Shown here in pieces: positions 1 through 11,555 of a stretch of 64,000 bases of DNA (position 1 is its first letter; every line of letters begins with the position of its first letter). This stretch comes from Lantana camara (Eukaryota; Streptophyta; Magnoliopsida; Lamiales; Verbenaceae): assembly GCA_037501455.1 (NCBI GenBank), contig CM074865.1, positions 9,559,001 through 9,623,000 of the forward strand, given 5' to 3'. A program made the translations under genes and the position numbers. Under the pieces are notes generated by a model that worked only from the letters and a program-made list of their open reading frames with translations, had not been told where the DNA came from and made no database searches.

Positions 1-3000
1 CTGCGCTGGATAATGCCACAACTTTCTGTTTCTTGCTCCGCCAAGTTACCACATTTCCCCCAACAAGTGTGAAATATCCAGAAGTGGATCTTCTGTCATT
101 CGGATTCCCTGCCCAATCTGCATCGGTATAAGCTTCGATGTCAAGGTGACCATGTCTTCCAAACATAATGCCCAACCCACTCGTTCCTTTCAGATATCGG
201 AGGATGCGTATCACAGCTTCCATATGTTCTTTCTGGGGTTGGTGCATAAACTGACTCACAATTCCCACAGCATATGCAATATCGGGCCTTGTATGAGACA
301 AATAAATGAGTTTGCCTACCAATCGTTGATACCGCTCCTTTTCAGTTGGTTCCCCATTCCCTTCTGTTCTTAACTTGTGATTCACCTGTATTGGTGTCTC
401 AACCGGTTTGCAATCCAGCATACCAGTTTCCGCCAACAAGTCCAGCACATACTTCTTTTGAGATATAAAAATGCCCCTTTTTGATCGAAGGACTTCAATT
501 CCAAGGAAGTACTTCAATCCTCCCAAGTCCTTCATCTCAAATTCCTTGAATAGATTCCCTCTCAGTTGGTTCATTTCTTCTGTATCGCTTCCTGTTATGA
601 TCATATCATCTACATAGATGATCAAGCACGTGAGCAGTTCCCCCCGTTTCTTCAAGAACAACGTGTGATCGGAGTTGCTTTGAGTATACCCATATCTCTG
701 CATTGCCAGAGTAAATCTCCCAAACCAGGCTCGTGGTGACTGTTTTAGGCCATAGAGTGCTTTTCGGAGTTTGCAAACCTCTCCCCTTTTAAACCCCTCT
801 GAGAACCCTGGAGGAGGTTCCATGAAAACTTCTTCTGACAAGTCACCATGCAAGAAGGCATTTTTTACGTCAAACTGATGGAGGGGCCAGTCCCTGTTTG
901 CTGCAACGGAGAGGAGTACTCGAACTGTATCTAACTTTGCTACCGGAGAGAACGTCTCAGAGTAGTCAATACCAAAGGTCTGAGTGTACCCCTTTGCTAC
1001 CAGTCGGGCTTTGTACCTTTCAACAGACCCATCTGCTTTATGCTTTATAGTGAATACCCATCTGCACCCGACTGGTTTCTTACCCTCGGACAATTGGCAC
1101 CGTTCCCAAGTTCCATTCTTTTCAAGTGCACTCATTTCTGTTTCCATAGCCTCTTCCCATTCCTTATTCATTCTGGCCTCTTGTACGGTCTCGGGAATGA
1201 CTTCTTTGCATAGATTTGCAAGAAATGCTCTTGCCATCCCAGACATGCTCCCCCTAACTAAGTTTCCTGCAGGGTACTTAGTTGACCGAGACGTACGTTC
1301 TGGGGAGTATCTTTGTGGTGGTACCCCCCGATTATTCCGCTGAGGTAAATGATATCTGGAACTGACTGTTACATCTTCAGGAACACAATCAATGGCATTT
1401 GTGATATCAGAATTATGAATACCAGACAAAGAAGAGTTGGAAGCTTCTGTTACCTCATTTTGGACATCATGTGAAGGAGGATCAGTGGGCGTGGAGATGG
1501 TGGTGGTACTGAGAGCTTCTGTTGTTATATCCGGATAGTGAAGCCAGGATAAGGGTTCATTCCGATTCTCCCCCTGAACCCTTGACTGGGTGAGGAAGAA
1601 GTATTCGGTCTCGACGAAGTCACAATCCATAGTGACATGCATTCTTTTAGTGACTGGATTATAACACCGATATCCCTTCTGATGAGGAGCATACCCCACG
1701 AAGACACATTTAACGGCACAGGGATCAAGTTTGTTTCGGTCGGTTTTAGGAACATGAACAAAGACCGAACAGCCGAAGATCCGGGGGGGTAAGGTTAGGT
1801 GGGAAGGTATGGTGGTGTGTTTCTGGAGTACGGAGAGAGGAGTTTGGTGGTTGAGGATCTTGGTGGGTAATCTGTTTGTGAGATATGTAGCTGTGGCAAC
1901 CGCTTCGGGCCAAAAGTGGTTAGGAACATGGGACTCGGTGAGAAGGGCTCGAGTCATTTCCAGGATGGTCCGGTTTTTTCTTTCAGAAACACCGTTTTGC
2001 TGGGGTGTGTTCGGACAACTAGTCTGGTGGATAAGGCCATTTTCTTTAAAAAACACATTCATTTCCTGGTTCACAAATTCTCTGCCATTATCCGATCGAA
2101 GTATTTGAATTTTCTTGTTGAACTGTGTCTGGATCATGTTAAAGAAAGCCACAAATACACTGAAAACCTCAGATTTATGTCGCAAAAAATAAACCCAAGT
2201 CATACGCGAGCAATCATCAACAAATAGAACAAAATACCGAAACTGATTGTTATTTGAAACCGGAGCTGGTCCCCAAACATCCGAATGAACTAAAGAAAAC
2301 ACATTCTCAACGCGTGTATTACTGGGTTTAAAAGAGGTTCTATGGCTCTTTGAGGTAAAACAAGTCTCACAAGAGAGTTCCAATTGTGGTTTAGACTTAA
2401 ACAAAGTAGGAAACAATATTCTTAAATACCCAACAGAGGGATGACCGAGACGCCGATGCCATAACCAAAGCTGAGTTGCTGCCTTTCCCATAGATAGAAG
2501 TGCCTTTGTCGGACTCTGAACTTCATCAACATAATACAATCCTCCTTGCTCAGTACCACGCCCAATGATCTCCTTCGTATGAATGTCCTGTATCAAACAA
2601 AATCGAGGATAGATTAGGACCATGCAATTCAATTCTTTTGTAATGTGACTCAGTGACAGCAGTTTATAGGACAACGATGGCACATAGAGGCAATGTTTCA
2701 GTTTCAACTTCGGTGTAAGACAAATTGAACCCTCTTTTTCCACAATAACCAAATCACCGTTTGCAGTTTCAATAGAAGAGGTCAATGGTTCAACCGGATC
2801 AATTAAATCAGATAAATCAAACGTCATCGAATCAGTGGCACCACAATCAATCACCCATTTAGAGCTTTTAGTAGTGGAATGGGTGAGAAACACATGCTTT
2901 TTATAAATTTTGGGGTCTTTTTCCAGAATATCAGAATTAGGGGGCCAAATTCGCAGATCTTCAAAGTTGGGGGGCCAATTCGTAACTTGGGGCATTTTAT

Positions 3001-4210
3001 TAAAAAGGGAATTAGGGTTTGGGGCATAACTCCCAAACCCAATACCTGATGTCCTCATCTCCTCTGTCTGCGGCGCATCCCTTTCGCCGCCTGTCTCGCC
3101 GCCGCCGCTGGAAGGGAAGGCGGTGCCGTGACGGCTGACCACTACCGCCGCTGTACCGGCGGTTCCCCTGGAATTGCCTGCAGCGGCGTCGCCTCCGGTT
3201 CCCGTCGCCTTTCCTTCACCGTTGGCGATATATGCCCGTCTGTTGCCGCCGCCTTTCGTCGCCTCTCTGGTGGTGGAGGTCTTCCGGTGGCCCTCCCACC
3301 AGTCCGGATAGCCTATCACCTCAAAACATTCTTCTTTGGTATGTCTTGGCTTCCCACAGACCTCGCACACCAACCCGGATTTATCTTCACGCTGTGATGA
3401 CCGGCGTCCGCCGCCTTCTCCACGGCCGGCGCCACCTGAGCGTGACCCATTCCGTCCGCCTCTCTGATTTCGGGCTATGAGTCCAGATCCGACTCCACTA
3501 GGTCCGATCTCATCATCTTCTCCATTCGCCGCCTTCAAGATCTGGAGTCGTGCGGCCTCCCGTCGGACTGTAGCATACGCCGATTCAATGGGGGGTTTGG
3601 GTTCAAGTTTCAGTATATCTCTCCTGATGGAGTCAAATTTCTCATCAATTCCGGTGAGGAATTGATAGAGCCGTTGTTCCTGAGTAATCCGGTTGAAGGC
3701 TTTGATGTCTTCCTCACACTTCATTGGATTAGGCTGTTTGCGATCGATGGCCATCCATATGGCTTGGAGTTTGTTCCAAAACTCCTCAAGGCTGTCTTTC
3801 CCTTGTCTTTGAGTATTTGCTCGTCGGTGAAGGTCGAAGAGCTGCAACGGGTCGCCGCCGCTGCCATAGGTAGTGGTGAGTCCGTCCCACAGAGCCTTGG
3901 CGGTTGGATATTGGAGGACGTTGTTGATCAGGTTCGCCTCCATATTCTGAATAATCCAGGTAAAAACCTGTTGATCGATCTGTTCCCATTGATCGAACTT
4001 TGGGTCAGATTCGTTTGGGGCCGGTGGGGTTCCGGTTATGTGTGACCGGCATCCTTTCCCTCCGATTGCCATTCTCATTAGCCGAGCCCAAACCGGATAA
4101 TTGTCACTATTCAATTTGATTCCAATTGACAAGTTATCGGGATTGAACATGGCTTGTTGTTGGGTGAGTTGCAGTGCCAAATCTTGGCTGTTGTTGGTAT
4201 TGGTAGACAT
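1..4210 (-). CDS. Copia gag-pol polyprotein, partial (C-terminus outside window)
   Basis: The frame starts at ATG 4210 (first residues MSTNTNNSQ) and stays open for 1403 codons to the left edge; I read every codon in this frame and found no stop. Order: gag domain of the copia type (about residues 20-230), a CCHC knuckle (CEVCGKPRHTKEEC, near 3370-3330), a Gly/Ala-rich linker, a short decapeptide array (about 2900-3030), aspartic protease with WVIDCGATD (about 2850), integrase with its HHCC region and the D,D,E core (HSDVWGP and RSDNGREF near 2300 and 2090), reverse transcriptase with YVDDMIITG (about 605-630), and the start of RNase H. It encodes the capsid and the enzymes that copy and integrate the element. 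Only the end of RNase H is missing, because of the window edge. Confidence 0.95.
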   Translation of the reverse strand, partial: MSTNTNNSQDLALQLTQQQAMFNPDNLSIGIKLNSDNYPVWARLMRMAIGGKGCRSHITGTPPAPNESDPKFDQWEQIDQQVFTWIIQNMEANLINNVLQYPTAKALWDGLTTTYGSGGDPLQLFDLHRRANTQRQGKDSLEEFWNKLQAIWMAIDRKQPNPMKCEEDIKAFNRITQEQRLYQFLTGIDEKFDSIRRDILKLEPKPPIESAYATVRREAARLQILKAANGEDDEIGPSGVGSGLIARNQRGGRNGSRSGGAGRGEGGGRRSSQREDKSGLVCEVCGKPRHTKEECFEVIGYPDWWEGHRKTSTTREATKGGGNRRAYIANGEGKATGTGGDAAAGNSRGTAGTAAVVVSRHGTAFPSSGGGETGGERDAPQTEEMRTSGIGFGSYAPNPNSLFNKMPQVTNWPPNFEDLRIWPPNSDILEKDPKIYKKHVFLTHSTTKSSKWVIDCGATDSMTFDLSDLIDPVEPLTSSIETANGDLVIVEKEGSICLTPKLKLKHCLYVPSLSYKLLSLSHITKELNCMVLIYPRFCLIQDIHTKEIIGRGTEQGGLYYVDEVQSPTKALLSMGKAATQLWLWHRRLGHPSVGYLRILFPTLFKSKPQLELSCETCFTSKSHRTSFKPSNTRVENVFSLVHSDVWGPAPVSNNNQFRYFVLFVDDCSRMTWVYFLRHKSEVFSVFVAFFNMIQTQFNKKIQILRSDNGREFVNQEMNVFFKENGLIHQTSCPNTPQQNGVSERKNRTILEMTRALLTESHVPNHFWPEAVATATYLTNRLPTKILNHQTPLSVLQKHTTIPSHLTLPPRIFGCSVFVHVPKTDRNKLDPCAVKCVFVGYAPHQKGYRCYNPVTKRMHVTMDCDFVETEYFFLTQSRVQGENRNEPLSWLHYPDITTEALSTTTISTPTDPPSHDVQNEVTEASNSSLSGIHNSDITNAIDCVPEDVTVSSRYHLPQRNNRGVPPQRYSPERTSRSTKYPAGNLVRGSMSGMARAFLANLCKEVIPETVQEARMNKEWEEAMETEMSALEKNGTWERCQLSEGKKPVGCRWVFTIKHKADGSVERYKARLVAKGYTQTFGIDYSETFSPVAKLDTVRVLLSVAANRDWPLHQFDVKNAFLHGDLSEEVFMEPPPGFSEGFKRGEVCKLRKALYGLKQSPRAWFGRFTLAMQRYGYTQSNSDHTLFLKKRGELLTCLIIYVDDMIITGSDTEEMNQLRGNLFKEFEMKDLGGLKYFLGIEVLRSKRGIFISQKKYVLDLLAETGMLDCKPVETPIQVNHKLRTEGNGEPTEKERYQRLVGKLIYLSHTRPDIAYAVGIVSQFMHQPQKEHMEAVIRILRYLKGTSGLGIMFGRHGHLDIEAYTDADWAGNPNDRRSTSGYFTLVGGNVVTWRSKKQKVVALSSA

Positions 4211-4309
4211 CCTTACGTTCTGATGTCTTTTCTCTTGGTTTTGGCTGTCTTAGGTTTGAGAAGGGTATGGACGATGATGTTACTGCTGAGTCCTCAGGAT
4301 CTCAACACC

Positions 4310-4321
4310 GCTCTGATACCA
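4310..4321 (-). other. Primer binding site of the 1-4505 copia element
   Basis: In element sense this reads TGGTATCAGAGC, the standard copia site complementary to the 3' end of initiator tRNA-Met. It touches the 5' LTR with no spacer. Confidence 0.93.
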
Positions 4322-4505
4322 TGTTAGAACATGGTATTTGAGGAATTGATTTTCTGTATTCATTGGATAATTCTATGTTATAGATTACATTGTACCACAA
4401 GGTATATAAGGAGATGTACAAGGGAACAAGAATCACACTAAATCAGCCTATAACTCTAATTACGGGAATAAAGTCAAACTTCCCGTAAATACAATATATT
4501 CAACA
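4322..4505 (-). repeat. 5' LTR of the 1-4505 copia element (184 bp)
   Basis: In element sense it begins TGTTGAATATATTG and ends CATGTTCTAACA, with the TG...CA termini of LTRs. It contains a CCTTATATACC-like TATA region at about 4400-4410. The next bases inward are the primer site. Confidence 0.9.
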
Positions 4506-4920
4506 GAAACCCATAACATAAGCTTGTCTCCACACTTTCTTTTCGATTGTAGTCAATTCTTCCTCGAGCTTGTTTATTTTCTTTAAAAGACCGGGAATAA
4601 TGACCTTAGATCTTTCGCACATCTGCAGATCATGCCACCTAAAGAACTTGCAAGTCTGTGTTGGAAGAAAATAAATATCAATTAACAGACAAAAAAAAAA
4701 AACAAAAAAGAAGCAAGAGTTCAAACAAAATTGGAACAAAAGACACCATTTTTTCCGGCAAACCTGAGTCACACACGAGTAAAAACGCCTTTCGGGGTGC
4801 TGTCCTCTCCACGCAGTGCGCATGGCGATAGCCCCTCCACAGAAGCAACGAAGGAATGGTGCATCCTCAATCCATGGAGACAAAGCAGAATGGGTCACTG
4901 AGTTCAGGTTAGCGGAGAAT
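4500..4920 (-). pseudogene. GRF-type zinc-finger protein fragment, cut by an LTR
   Basis: Two exons can be read on the minus strand. Exon 1 ends at 4764 with a GT donor. Exon 2 starts at 4655 after a CACAG acceptor. Spliced, they give the GRF zinc-finger pattern: FCGG, then an RRFYSC stretch, then CKFFRWHD, followed by a short coiled-coil-like tail (KKINKLEEELTTIEKK). Plant GRF proteins are small and of mostly unknown role; in larger proteins the domain binds nucleic acid. No in-frame ATG precedes the domain: the nearest upstream one, near 4930, is followed at once by TAA. The 3' end runs into the copia LTR, whose first bases supply the TGA stop. I infer a disrupted gene fragment rather than a working gene. 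Confidence 0.72.
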
Positions 4921-5312
4921 CGGGAGTCTTACATGGAGTTTGTAGGCGAGAAGCTTCAATTGGAAATATTTAGGATTTAGGGTTCTTGGGTTGTTCTTCT
5001 TTGAAATCGGTTTTGAAGCAAAAGGGGGGGGGGGGGGGGATTCCCGAGTTGTATACTTGTGTTTTATATTTGTGTTAAAATGAAATTGTATGATTGGATG
5101 TTTTTGGGTGGGATTTTTTCCCCCAAAAAATAAAGCTTATTTGTATCCTTATTGTGTATGTGGCATATGAGTTGGACGGGTTCTTTCCTGAGGTGGAAGG
5201 GCTTTATTTGCCACCTGGGGCTCCGGCGAGACACTTCAGCATCCGGGTCGGATATCGGTCAGGTTTTGGCTTATCTGAGCAAAATTGGCACTTTTTTGCT
5301 TATTTTTAAGAG
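4921..5312. other. Non-coding stretch with a G16 homopolymer
   Basis: No coding evidence. It contains an uninterrupted run of 16 G at 5024-5039. The part from about 5090 could be intron or upstream sequence of the CACTA-type fragment that follows. Confidence 0.5.
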
Positions 5313-6455
5313 TTGTGGGTTTTTTTTTTCGCCGAAAAATTTACAGTACCAAAAACGCTAAAATTTTGGAGTTGGTATACCGATTTTGCAATTTTCCCTA
5401 TGTTTATATTATTTAAATGGTCTAGGTTTGACGAGGGGGTTAAATGTGTTCGAGCAATTGGGGATATCATCAAGCAAAATTATCATGGATGTTGGCCCAC
5501 GTGGAGGATGGTTCCCCCTTTGAACAAGATGATGTTTGGCGGATTTGGGGTAAAAAATATTTTACTTTTCTCAATTATTTATTTAATAATTGTGAGCTTT
5601 CTTTTACTAATTGTGATTTAAATTATATTTGTTTGTAGAAAAAATTCATGTGGTCGGAGGATGAGACAACTAAGATTTGGTCTGTATTCTGAAAACTTAT
5701 GTAAGTGCTTTATTTTATTGAAGTATTATTATATTCTTTGACATATTATCCCCTGTACTTACCCCATTACAAAAAGAGGATTTGACTTCATTAATAGCAG
5801 AAAATTTCTTCCAATATTATCTTTGTTACTTTACATTCATGTGTATTTGTATAAATAAATTTTAAGTTTCAATTATTTGTTTGGTAGTACAAATGGGAAA
5901 AGAAAAGAACAGAACACCCGATCCCCCAAGATTTGCAGGGCACGACAGTTGAGTTTCAGGTGAATACATATCATATTTGTTTCATAAGAACAAAATAATT
6001 TATGTGTTGGTTAGAAAATTAATTGAAATTTTGTTCATTTTAAATAGGAATGGGCACAAGATCAAGGCGGTCCAACCAAAGATGGATCTGTGCATGGACT
6101 TGGAGGTGCAGCTTTATTTGTGACCATGCGTATGACCTCAGATCCTCCACTTACATCTGCATTGGAGAAGGTGACGGAGGCCGCAACTCAAAAATTGCTA
6201 GCAGTTTAGGCCGAGGAAAACAAAAAAATGAAGTAGCAACTTGACTTGTTAAAGGAAATGGTCATAAGTTTATCTTCCCAATTTCAAGCTGCTCAAACAC
6301 CTTTTCACCATCAAGCCGTCCAAGGATCATATTTAATGTCTCCTTCGGGATTTATGCCTTCTTCGGGGTTCGTGTCAGTTGGATTTATACCTCGCCTAGG
6401 ATTCACAACCTCTACAGCAGGTCAGGTACACAACATTACTACTACATCCACTTAA
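5313..6455 (+). pseudogene. CACTA accessory transposase (Ptta/En/Spm, TNPA-like), degenerate
   Basis: Exon-like blocks on the plus strand match the conserved layout of plant Ptta/En/Spm accessory proteins. At about 5420-5520 a block reads RAIGDIIKQNYHGCWPTW. At 5638-5700 a block contains KFMWSEDETTKIWSVF. At 5888-5960 a block contains YKWEKKRTEHP and ends at a GT donor. A last block from about 6049 reads EWAQDQGGPTKDGSVHGLG and continues to a Gln/Ser-rich C-terminus ending at 6455. The last block is broken by at least two in-frame stops. In an intact CACTA element this protein binds the subterminal repeats and helps the DDE transposase, which is not seen here. The repeats downstream (7130-7721) fit one element. 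Non-functional. Confidence 0.6.
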
Positions 6456-7129
6456 TTAATTACTGAAAAGAGAAAAAAACAAATTAGCCTTAATGAGGTG
6501 GGGGAGGAGTGGGATGGTGATGATGAGGAGAATGACAAGGAGGAGGAGGAGGAATGAGAAGTGATAACTAGTGTATATTTTATGAATGTATTGTGAATGC
6601 CGATAGCTTTTTGTGAATCTATTGACGAAGATATATGTAACTTTTGGGAAAAACATTTACGTAGATATTGGATATAGGTAACTTTGGATTAGTTGGCATA
6701 AATTTTGGATATAAGTAACTTTTGTAGCTAATGCTAATATAGGTAACTTTTGTTGATGGTGCTGATTTCCACAAACTTGTAAATGTGGCTATTTTGGATA
6801 TATTTGTAGATGTGGTGATTGTAATCGTTGTTAATTTCCACAAACTTGTAAGTGTGGCTTGATAATGGCAGTGAAACATAGCATTTGAGGATATGTGCAT
6901 GCTTTTACCTTTATCTCATTTTAGTGATATTATTGATTGTGGCATTTAAAGAGAATAGCATGATTCTCTAGTTATATATAAGTTTTTGCATAAGTTCATA
7001 CTGCTATAAATTATTATTGTTGGTATTTCATTATTCTTTTATGTATTTTGAATGATTGTTGTTGATATATTGGTCGATCGATTATAAATACAAGTTTAGA
7101 ATTACATTTATTTAAAAAATATATGGCCT
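6456..7129. other. AT-rich stretch between the CACTA exons and the subterminal repeats
   Basis: No gene seen. Several copies of a phrase like 'gtaacttttg' and 'ccacaaacttgtaa' recur between 6640 and 6850, a short degenerate tandem pattern, probably 3' non-coding sequence of the CACTA element. Confidence 0.4.
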
Positions 7130-7721
7130 ATTTTTGTAACCGAATTTACAACCAAAATTTTTACTTAAAAATATAAAATTAAAATATTAAATATTTTGCA
7201 ACCTAATTTCGGTTGCAAAGGAGAATGAAAAACTAAAATATAATTCCCTTTTTACAAACGAATTTGGGTTGCAAAGTTGTTTTTTCTTTTTCAATCATTT
7301 TTGCAACAATAAAATTAGTAGCAAAATTCTATTGCAAATTAATTTTAAAATAATAAATAATTCGGTTGCAAAACTGCTAAACAATACTCCACCATAATAA
7401 ATTCGGTTGCAATAATCACGTGCCACGTCAACTTTGCAATCGAATATTCAGTTGCAAATTAGTTATACTGTTGCAACGAAACATTCGGCTGCAAAGTGAC
7501 GTGGCATATGTTCCATGTTTGCGGCATTTGTAACTAGATATTCAGTTGCTACTTCGGTTGTAAAAATTTCGGTTGTAAAAATCGGTTACTAAATTTTGCA
7601 ACCAAGGTTTTTACAACATAATATTTCGGTTGCAATTTGGTTGCTAAACACTATTTTTCGGTTGCAACAGGCCCTTTTTCGGTTGCAAATTCGGTTGTTA
7701 AACGCATGTTTTCTAGTAGTG
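7130..7721 (+). mobile_element. CACTA element right end with subterminal repeat array
   Basis: A motif close to TTCGGTTGCAAA recurs many times in both orientations from about 7136 to 7700. The region ends at 7721 with TTTTCTAGTAGTG, the reverse complement of the CACTACTAGAAAA terminus typical of plant CACTA elements. Clustered short repeats near the ends are the binding sites of the accessory transposase in this superfamily. No left terminus (CACTACTAG) was found upstream in the window, so the element is probably truncated on the left. Confidence 0.72.
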
Positions 7722-9000
7722 AAAATGGATGCGTATTCGTGAGGAGGAGAAGAATCCATTGGGGAACATGAACGCGAATACGCATCCGACAAACACTCAG
7801 ACCCCGATCGCCGCCACAGCTCCATGATTGCTTTACACTCTATGGCCAACCGCCATTTTCCAATTCTATCTCAGGTGATGCTCTTCAGAATTGAGTTTCA
7901 AATGGTATTGTGACAAACTGGTAAGTTTTCTTACTTTCTGCTTGATCGAATCTTGTTCAAAAATCTTTTCTAGTCATGGCTCGAAAATGGAGAGTGGAAT
8001 GGCATGGCAGGGTCGAGGTTTCGGATTAGTTTAACGAGAGACAAAAGCACTTATTCTGTCCTATGCTGAGTGTTGGAAATCAGCTTTGTGGTAGTAGAGA
8101 TTATCAAATAGAATAGATAATCAGACTTTGCAATATACATAAGATATACAACTTGGATAAGTGATTCAAAACATAAGTACCATAATCATGCCAAAACATA
8201 CTTATTGAGATGTAAATACCAGTAGCATACATGCCCAATATACCAATGGAAAAACCAAATCTTGCATACTTGTCATGATGTTAGTTCTAGTAGAGTGTAG
8301 AACCATATGAAGATAAATACCAGTAATGTACCAGAAACATATTCACATGATTACAAAGACCAAAACAATACTATAAAAGGTAAACAAGAGACTTATCGTT
8401 TGATATGACTGAATCGAGGCAATGCCGACTTTTCTTAAAGAAGTATTCACCCCACTACCGGTGCATTAGGTTGTCGCGAAACTCTTTCCAGGATAAGACA
8501 GTCCAGAGATTTCCAAATCATAGATACGCAAGATCTCATGAGAATCTCACTTTGGCTACTAACCAGGGCTCTTATGAGAGAGTATGGTGTTTGGTTGGTA
8601 CTTTAGAAAACGTGCTATGTGTGTAGAAGTATGTTTTCCTGACTGAACTCACAAGTACCAGTGTGTGTGTATTTCGTACCAGAGTGTATTTTTCAATACC
8701 AAACCAGAAATCTATTTAGACTTCTAACTCTTCCTAATTCACCACATTTTACATATTTGTCTCTCTATTTCTCTCTCATATTCTATGGTCTGGAACTTTG
8801 TCTTTATAGGGCACAAACCATGACATACATGGCTATTAATTGTCTTATTTATGGCAGGTCATAACCTCACAATTAATACAACCATAATGCAGAAATAAAC
8901 TTACAAAAACGTCTGGAACGTCAGCGCATGAACAAGGCCTGTAGTGCCATACAATTAGCATTGTAATTACCTGGTATCAATTTTATTTCAAATTCAAAAT
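7722..9000. other. Intergenic, no supported gene
   Basis: A short open stretch near 7730-7860 (minus) could be a gene fragment but has no recognisable domain. About 8060-8900 looks like retroelement LTR or untranslated sequence, but I could not pair its ends. No RNA gene seen. Confidence 0.4.
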
Positions 9001-10128
9001 AAGGGCAAATTACATCTGAGTACCCTTAGGTTTAGCATAATTACAACGCAGTCCTTATTATTTTGATTATTATCATATGGTCCCTGCGGTATGATTTCAA
9101 ACTGAGGTCCTTAAACACTGTTAGAGTCCTTAGGGACCAGTATGTAATTTCAACTTAATATAGGGATAATTTTGTAACATAATAAAAAAAATGAAGGATG
9201 TATTTGTAATTTCTAGTTAATTTAAATTAGGCCATTTAGAGATCTCAGATGGAACCCTAACGACGTTTCACTACTAGAAATTTGTCATATAGCAACGAAA
9301 ATTTAGCAACGGAAATTATTCGTTGCTATTTAGCAACGGATATAGCAACGAAAAAAAAATCGTGGCAAAATGCTTTAGCAACGGAATTTTCGTTGCTAAA
9401 TCCGTTGCTATATATGAAAAAAAAATAGCAACGGATTTTTCGTTGCTAAAATTAAATAATACAAAAAATAAATAAATTGGTATATATAGCGACGGAAATT
9501 CCGTTGCTATTAAAATAAAAACCTAATAAAAAATATTATAATATTTATAAATATTTGCAACGAAAAATCCGTTGCTAAATAGCAACGGATTTTCCGTTGC
9601 TAATATTTTAAATATTTGTTTATTTTTATTTCTTTTTTTCTTTCATATAGCAACGAAAATCCGTTAGCAATATTTGTTTATTTTTATTTCTTTTTTTTCT
9701 TTCATATAGCAACGAAAATCCGTTGCTAACGGAAAATCCGTTGCTATTTAGCAACGGATTTTTCGTTGCAATAAGGAAGAAAAAAAATAAATAAAAAAAA
9801 ATAAATATAAAAAAAATTAGCAACGGAAAATCCGTTGCTATAAACATATGATTAAAAAAATTAATAAAATATTTATAATTTTTTAACGGATTTTTCGTTG
9901 CTATATGGAATAAAAATAAATGAATAATAAAAAATAGAGTAAATTACATTTTTGGTCCCATAGGATTGCGACGTTTTCAATTTTGGTCCCATTCTTTTAC
10001 AATTAGACAAAAATAGTCCTTTTGGTTTCATTTTGTTACATTTTTTGTCCAAACCATTATATTTTGGACGGAACCGTTAAGTATATTTAAAAGTCAAATA
10101 AAATTTCGTTCAAACAAAACATCATTGG

Positions 10129-10200
10129 ATTGTATCCAAGTTGGTTGGATGTTTTTTTTTTTTTTTTCATGAGGTCCTGGGTTCAATCCCAGGCTCTCCC
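10129..10200 (+). repeat. tRNA-like (possible SINE-derived) segment
   Basis: It has a box-A-like TCCAAGTTGGTTGG and a box-B-like GGGTTCAATCCCAG, separated by a T16-type run where an anticodon region would be. The clover-leaf cannot be closed, so this is not a functional tRNA gene. It resembles the tRNA-derived heads of plant SINEs. Confidence 0.35.
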
Positions 10201-10453
10201 TTTTTTATATATGTATATATATATTTATTATATAATATATACATGTATAAAATACATATTATATATTATATATTATTATTACTATAATATTATATAATAT
10301 TTAATATATTGATATTATATATATCGTATATATATTATATAATCTATAATACATATAATATTATATACATATGTATATTATATATAAATATATAATATTT
10401 ATAATACATATAATATTATATACATACGTATATTATGTATAAATATAAAATAT

Positions 10454-10504
<51 letters not shown>

Positions 10505-10660
10505 TAAATATTATATATCAATATATATAATATATAGACATATATATCTTATATCTTAAATATTAAATAATAATTAATATTATATGTTTATATATAATAT
10601 ATGTACATATATATAATATGTGTTTATAATATATACATTATAAATCATTAAAAGATGTGC
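10200..10660. repeat. TA-rich microsatellite block
   Basis: Almost pure A/T, including a (TA)n run at about 10460-10500. No coding content. Confidence 0.85.
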
Positions 10661-10879
10661 ATAAAACAATAATTCCTTAAAATTCACATATATAACGCTC
10701 GAAATTCACATATAAATACTTCAATATTAAGAGAGAAGTTTTTCATTTAACATGTAACGGTTGCATAATACAATAATTTCTTAATATTTAGATTTAATTA
10801 TACAAATTTTAATATAAATTCATTATATTAAAAGAAAACTTCTTAATTTAACATCTAATGGTTGCGAAACACAATAATT

Positions 10880-11485
10880 CCTCAATGTATAGATATAATT
10901 CTATAAATTCAAATATAAATGTTTCATATTAAGAAAATAATTCTTTATATTAAGTTATTCAACTACGATTGCTAAATAATACAATAGTTCCTCAAAATGC
11001 AGATATTGTTCTATAGATGTATAAGTTAATACTTCATATTGACATAAAATTAGTTCTTTATTCAACTACCAACTAAATCTAATTATTTAATTATGTAAAC
11101 TTTCGTCTTTTTTTATATGTCATAGAAACTTATACTTACGTTGATATACATTACTATTATATATATACATGTATATACATGCTTGGGGTTTATATAGAAT
11201 TTAACACAATAATTCTTCAATATTTAGATATAATTCTACAAATTCAAATATAAATGTTTCATATTAAGAAAAAAATTCTTTATATTAAGTTATTCAACTA
11301 CGATTGCTAAATAATACAATAGTTTCTCGAAATGCAGATATTATTCTACTGATGTATAAGTGAATACTTTATATTGACATAAAATTTGTTCTTTATTCAA
11401 CAACCAACTAAATCTAATTATTTAATTATGTAAACTTTCATTTTTTTTTTTATATGTCATAAAAACTTATACTTAAGTTGATATA

Positions 11486-11555
<70 letters not shown>

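Larger units (their letters stand above)
1..4505 (-). mobile_element. Ty1/copia LTR retrotransposon, 5' part (runs off left edge)
   Basis: The element lies on the minus strand: 5' LTR at 4322-4505, tRNA-Met-type primer site directly inside it at 4310-4321, then gag-pol from 4210 to the window edge. The 3' LTR is outside the window, so neither its age nor its target duplication can be read here; the 5 bases next to the LTR (GAAAC, 4506-4510) are the expected duplication. The coding frame is open throughout, so this is the best candidate in the window for a recently active copy. It belongs to the same broad copia group as the element at 55835-63176: the pol proteins are collinear and both carry proline-rich decapeptide repeats before the protease. 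Confidence 0.93.

Noticed and set aside
3128..4045. Plus-strand open frames over the copia gag (e.g. 3128-3397, 3662-4045)
   Set aside because: They are antisense shadows of the verified minus-strand gag-pol frame.
8060..8900. A solo copia LTR
   Set aside because: It begins TGTTGGAAATC and feels like LTR or UTR sequence, but no matching CA end or target duplication could be found.
10460..10500. (TA)n as a replication or matrix-attachment element
   Set aside because: Simple microsatellite; nothing in the sequence supports a specific role.
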